NCBI RefSeq assembly: GCF_036099295.1
Contig: NZ_CP107976.1
Location: 9,235,131 to 9,299,130, forward strand
Direction: 5' to 3'
DNA length: 64,000 nucleotides
From: Streptomyces sp. NBC_00358
Lineage (GTDB): Bacteria; Actinomycetota; Actinomycetes; Streptomycetales; Streptomycetaceae
Part shown: positions 62,569 to 64,000 of the stretch, one piece after another
How the letters are laid out: each line of letters begins with the position of its first letter
Numbering within the stretch: the first letter of the stretch is position 1
Position numbers and translations under genes: made by a program
The notes under the pieces: model-generated
Told to the model about the DNA's origin: nothing
What the model saw: only the letters and a program-made list of their open reading frames with translations
The model's database searches: none

Positions 62569-63115
62569 TGGAATGCTCCCGGTTCGGGAAGGACCTGATC
62601 GACGGAAATGATCCGGTAGCCGCGGTCCTGGTAGATGCTGGCGGGTCGGCTGAACATGGCCTGGGCGTGTTCGACGGCCGCACCCCCCGAGGGGGCGAAG
62701 ACATGGCGGATCAGCGGCTGCTCTCTCGCGGAGGCGGCGGGTTGGGCCGTGATCCGGTAGACGCGGTACCGCAGCACCTCGGTCGGTAGCCCGTCTCCGG
62801 AAGGCTCGTCCAGGGCAGCCTCTGCAGCCATACGCTGTACTCGCAGTTCTTCTCGGCGAGCCACTCTCCGGTCCTCGTCCGGGAGGTATACAGCCATCCG
62901 CTGCTCCTCCATGACCCGCACGATCCGAGCCCATTCGAGGCGCTGGCACGAGGCGATGTCCAGCTCGGCTTTCGCGGCTCCGCAGGGGCATGACGTGCGC
63001 GCCCTTCACGGTCTTGGGCAGCCCGCCAGTACTCCCTCACCCGGCTCAGCGCGAGCCCACGGGCTCGCCTGACCACCTGCGCCAATTCATCCGGATGGTA
63101 TTCATAGACAGGCAT
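62565..63115 (-). pseudogene. Frameshifted partner gene of the telomeric helicase
   Basis: ATG 63115 begins MPVYEYHPDELAQVVRRARG and LALSRVREYWRAAQDREG, then the frame is lost near 63000 in a GCGCGC tract. Two bases further on, the next frame reads TSCPCGAAKAELDIASCQRL, EWARIVRVMEEQRMAVYLPD and so on to FH, with its stop overlapping the helicase start. Removing one GC restores a ~180-residue protein. A GTG at 62921 could restart the last 118 residues. Unknown family; the coupling suggests that it works with the helicase. Confidence 0.6.
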
Positions 63116-63227
63116 CTAGCACATCCGCTCCCGGGCCTGAACCATGTAACCTACTTTTGCCAACAGTACATGCTGCATCAAAAAACATCAGGCGTTTCCA
63201 GCCACTGACAGTAGGTAGGATTCGATC

Positions 63228-63656
63228 ATGACCGACCAGTGGTACGTCCTCATTGAAGAGGACACCAGAGAGACCGAACGCGCCGACGGCGTGGAACTGA
63301 AACTGCACCGATGGATGCTGGTAGGCACCCACCACATCAACGGCGACCAGGAACAAGCCACCGCGGCAGCCAAGGATGCAGCCCTGCACTACCTGCCGGG
63401 AGTCCTCGCCCGGCACACCCAGCCCGGAGACGAGCCGGCCCGGCACGCCTTCCTCACCCCGGACGGGGCCTGGGTGGTGCTCCTCAAGCAGCGGAACCGT
63501 GAGTGCCATATACGGGTGTCAGTAGGCCGGTTGATGCACTCTCAGGAGGAGAAGCAGGCCCCACCGAAAACGCTGAAAGGGATGCTCCGCAGTGCTGTGC
63601 AGGCCCCCGCGCCCTCCCCGAAGCCGTGGATGCCCGCCGGGAAACCCTCAGAGTGA
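63228..63656 (+). CDS. Hypothetical protein (142 aa) next to the telomere
   Basis: Starts at ATG 63228, with AGGA eleven bases upstream. The sequence WYVLIEEDTRETERADGVEL, HRWMLVGTHHINGDQEQATA, HAFLTPDGAWVVLLKQRNRE and HIRVSVGRLMHSQEEKQAPP looks like a small beta-alpha domain with a basic, Pro-rich tail. I do not recognise it. It is the last gene before the palindrome region and divergent from the helicase operon. Confidence 0.6.
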   Translation: MTDQWYVLIEEDTRETERADGVELKLHRWMLVGTHHINGDQEQATAAAKDAALHYLPGVLARHTQPGDEPARHAFLTPDGAWVVLLKQRNRECHIRVSVGRLMHSQEEKQAPPKTLKGMLRSAVQAPAPSPKPWMPAGKPSE

Positions 63657-63735
63657 AAGAGCAGGACACCCCCCGCCACCAAGGCCTCAGAAGCTGACGA
63701 CCGATCACCCCGGACCACCCCCTTGCCGCCAGCCA

Positions 63736-64000
63736 AGCCGCGCGGAGCGCGGCTCACCGCCTCACGCGCAGCGTGAGGCCCCCGGTCCGGAGCGCAGCGG
63801 AGGACCGCACAGCCCGGACGCAGTCCGGGCTGTGCTGCGCAGCAGCCCCACCCCCGAAGCGCAGCGAAGGGGGTGCCAACCAGAGTGCGCAGCACTCGGG
63901 TTGAGCGGAGAGCGCAGCGCTCCGCCGGCGCTCCCGCGGAGCGGGAGCGCAACCCCCGCGCGCAGCGCGGGGGTTCGCTTGCACATCGCGCAGCGATGTG
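63736..64000. other. Streptomyces-type telomere (right end of linear DNA)
   Basis: A chain of palindromes with mostly GCA or GGA loops: 63736-63754, 63759-63779, 63784-63806, 63807-63835 (13-bp arms), 63834-63846, 63849-63875, 63883-63897, 63905-63924, 63928-63950, 63951-63975 (11-bp arms) and 63982-64000. Read outward-in, the last 19 bases are CACATCGCTGCGCGATGTG, which matches palindrome II of the archetypal Streptomyces telomere. Palindrome I and its short spacer would be expected within the next ~16 bases, so the physical end is at or just beyond the window. The hairpins fold in the 3' overhang left by replication and are bound by Tap. Confidence 0.93.

Noticed and set aside
63736..64000. 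rRNA/tRNA-like or multiple-terminator interpretation of the terminal hairpins
   Set aside because: The conserved GCA/GGA loops, their dense tandem order and the match to telomere palindrome II identify a telomere.
1..64000. tRNA, rRNA or biosynthetic gene cluster
   Set aside because: No tRNA cloverleaf, rRNA segment, PKS/NRPS module or terpene synthase motif was seen in the reading.

Overview
The window is high-GC actinomycete DNA and almost certainly Streptomyces. GTG and TTG starts are common, rare TTA codons occur, many short genes are typical of the genus, and the last ~265 bases (63736-64000) form a chain of palindromes with GCA or GGA loops, as in the archetypal Streptomyces telomere. 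Inward of it lie a TtrA-like helicase gene (59908-62568, minus) and a tap-tpg pair (47340-50165) encoding the telomere-associated protein and the telomere terminal protein. The window is therefore the right end of a linear chromosome or large linear plasmid, ending close to the physical DNA end.

Layout. 1-9.1 kb: the 3' part of a secreted S8 protease, then decayed genes (a DsbD-like lipoprotein, an IS5 transposase, a GNAT acetyltransferase, a dienelactone hydrolase) among a few intact ones. 9.1-22.8 kb: an insertion-sequence scrapyard with an IS200/IS605 element (tnpA/tnpB), fragments of IS21, ISL3, RNase J, esterase and methyltransferase genes, an intact IS5-family element, and a nested block of two identical 1591-bp IS701 copies in inverted orientation on either side of a 1000-bp IS5-family element, followed by an IS4 remnant. 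23-31 kb: a DUF4236-TerD fusion, an operon of five small genes divergent from a DUF6879 gene and a Scr1/WhiJ-type XRE regulator, and several small secreted proteins and lipoproteins. 31.4-38.5 kb: a 1340-residue secreted protein with lysozyme-like, golvesin-like and SGNH parts, preceded by a decayed partial paralogue, then a 212-bp MITE and a barstar-domain protein. 38.7-44.8 kb: an intact ISL3 element inside a DUF6300 gene, an ABC transporter (ATPase plus FtsX-type permease), a small secreted protein and a broken HATPase gene.

The terminal 19 kb is a defence and telomere island. It holds a Shedu (DUF4263) nuclease, tap-tpg under a promoter region with 11-bp TACG iterons, a decayed second tpg, a HEPN-motif/zinc-ribbon protein, and a 12-bp TTGCGC iteron array leading into a three-gene operon of a 228-aa protein, a Rad50/SMC-like ATPase with a CxxC...CxxC hook and a PD-(D/E)XK nuclease. 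That operon resembles Lamassu in logic but differs in order and domain position, and is my best candidate for an undescribed system. The helicase, its frameshifted upstream partner and one small gene then lead to the telomere.

All family assignments come from reading motifs and remembered family features; no database search was run.
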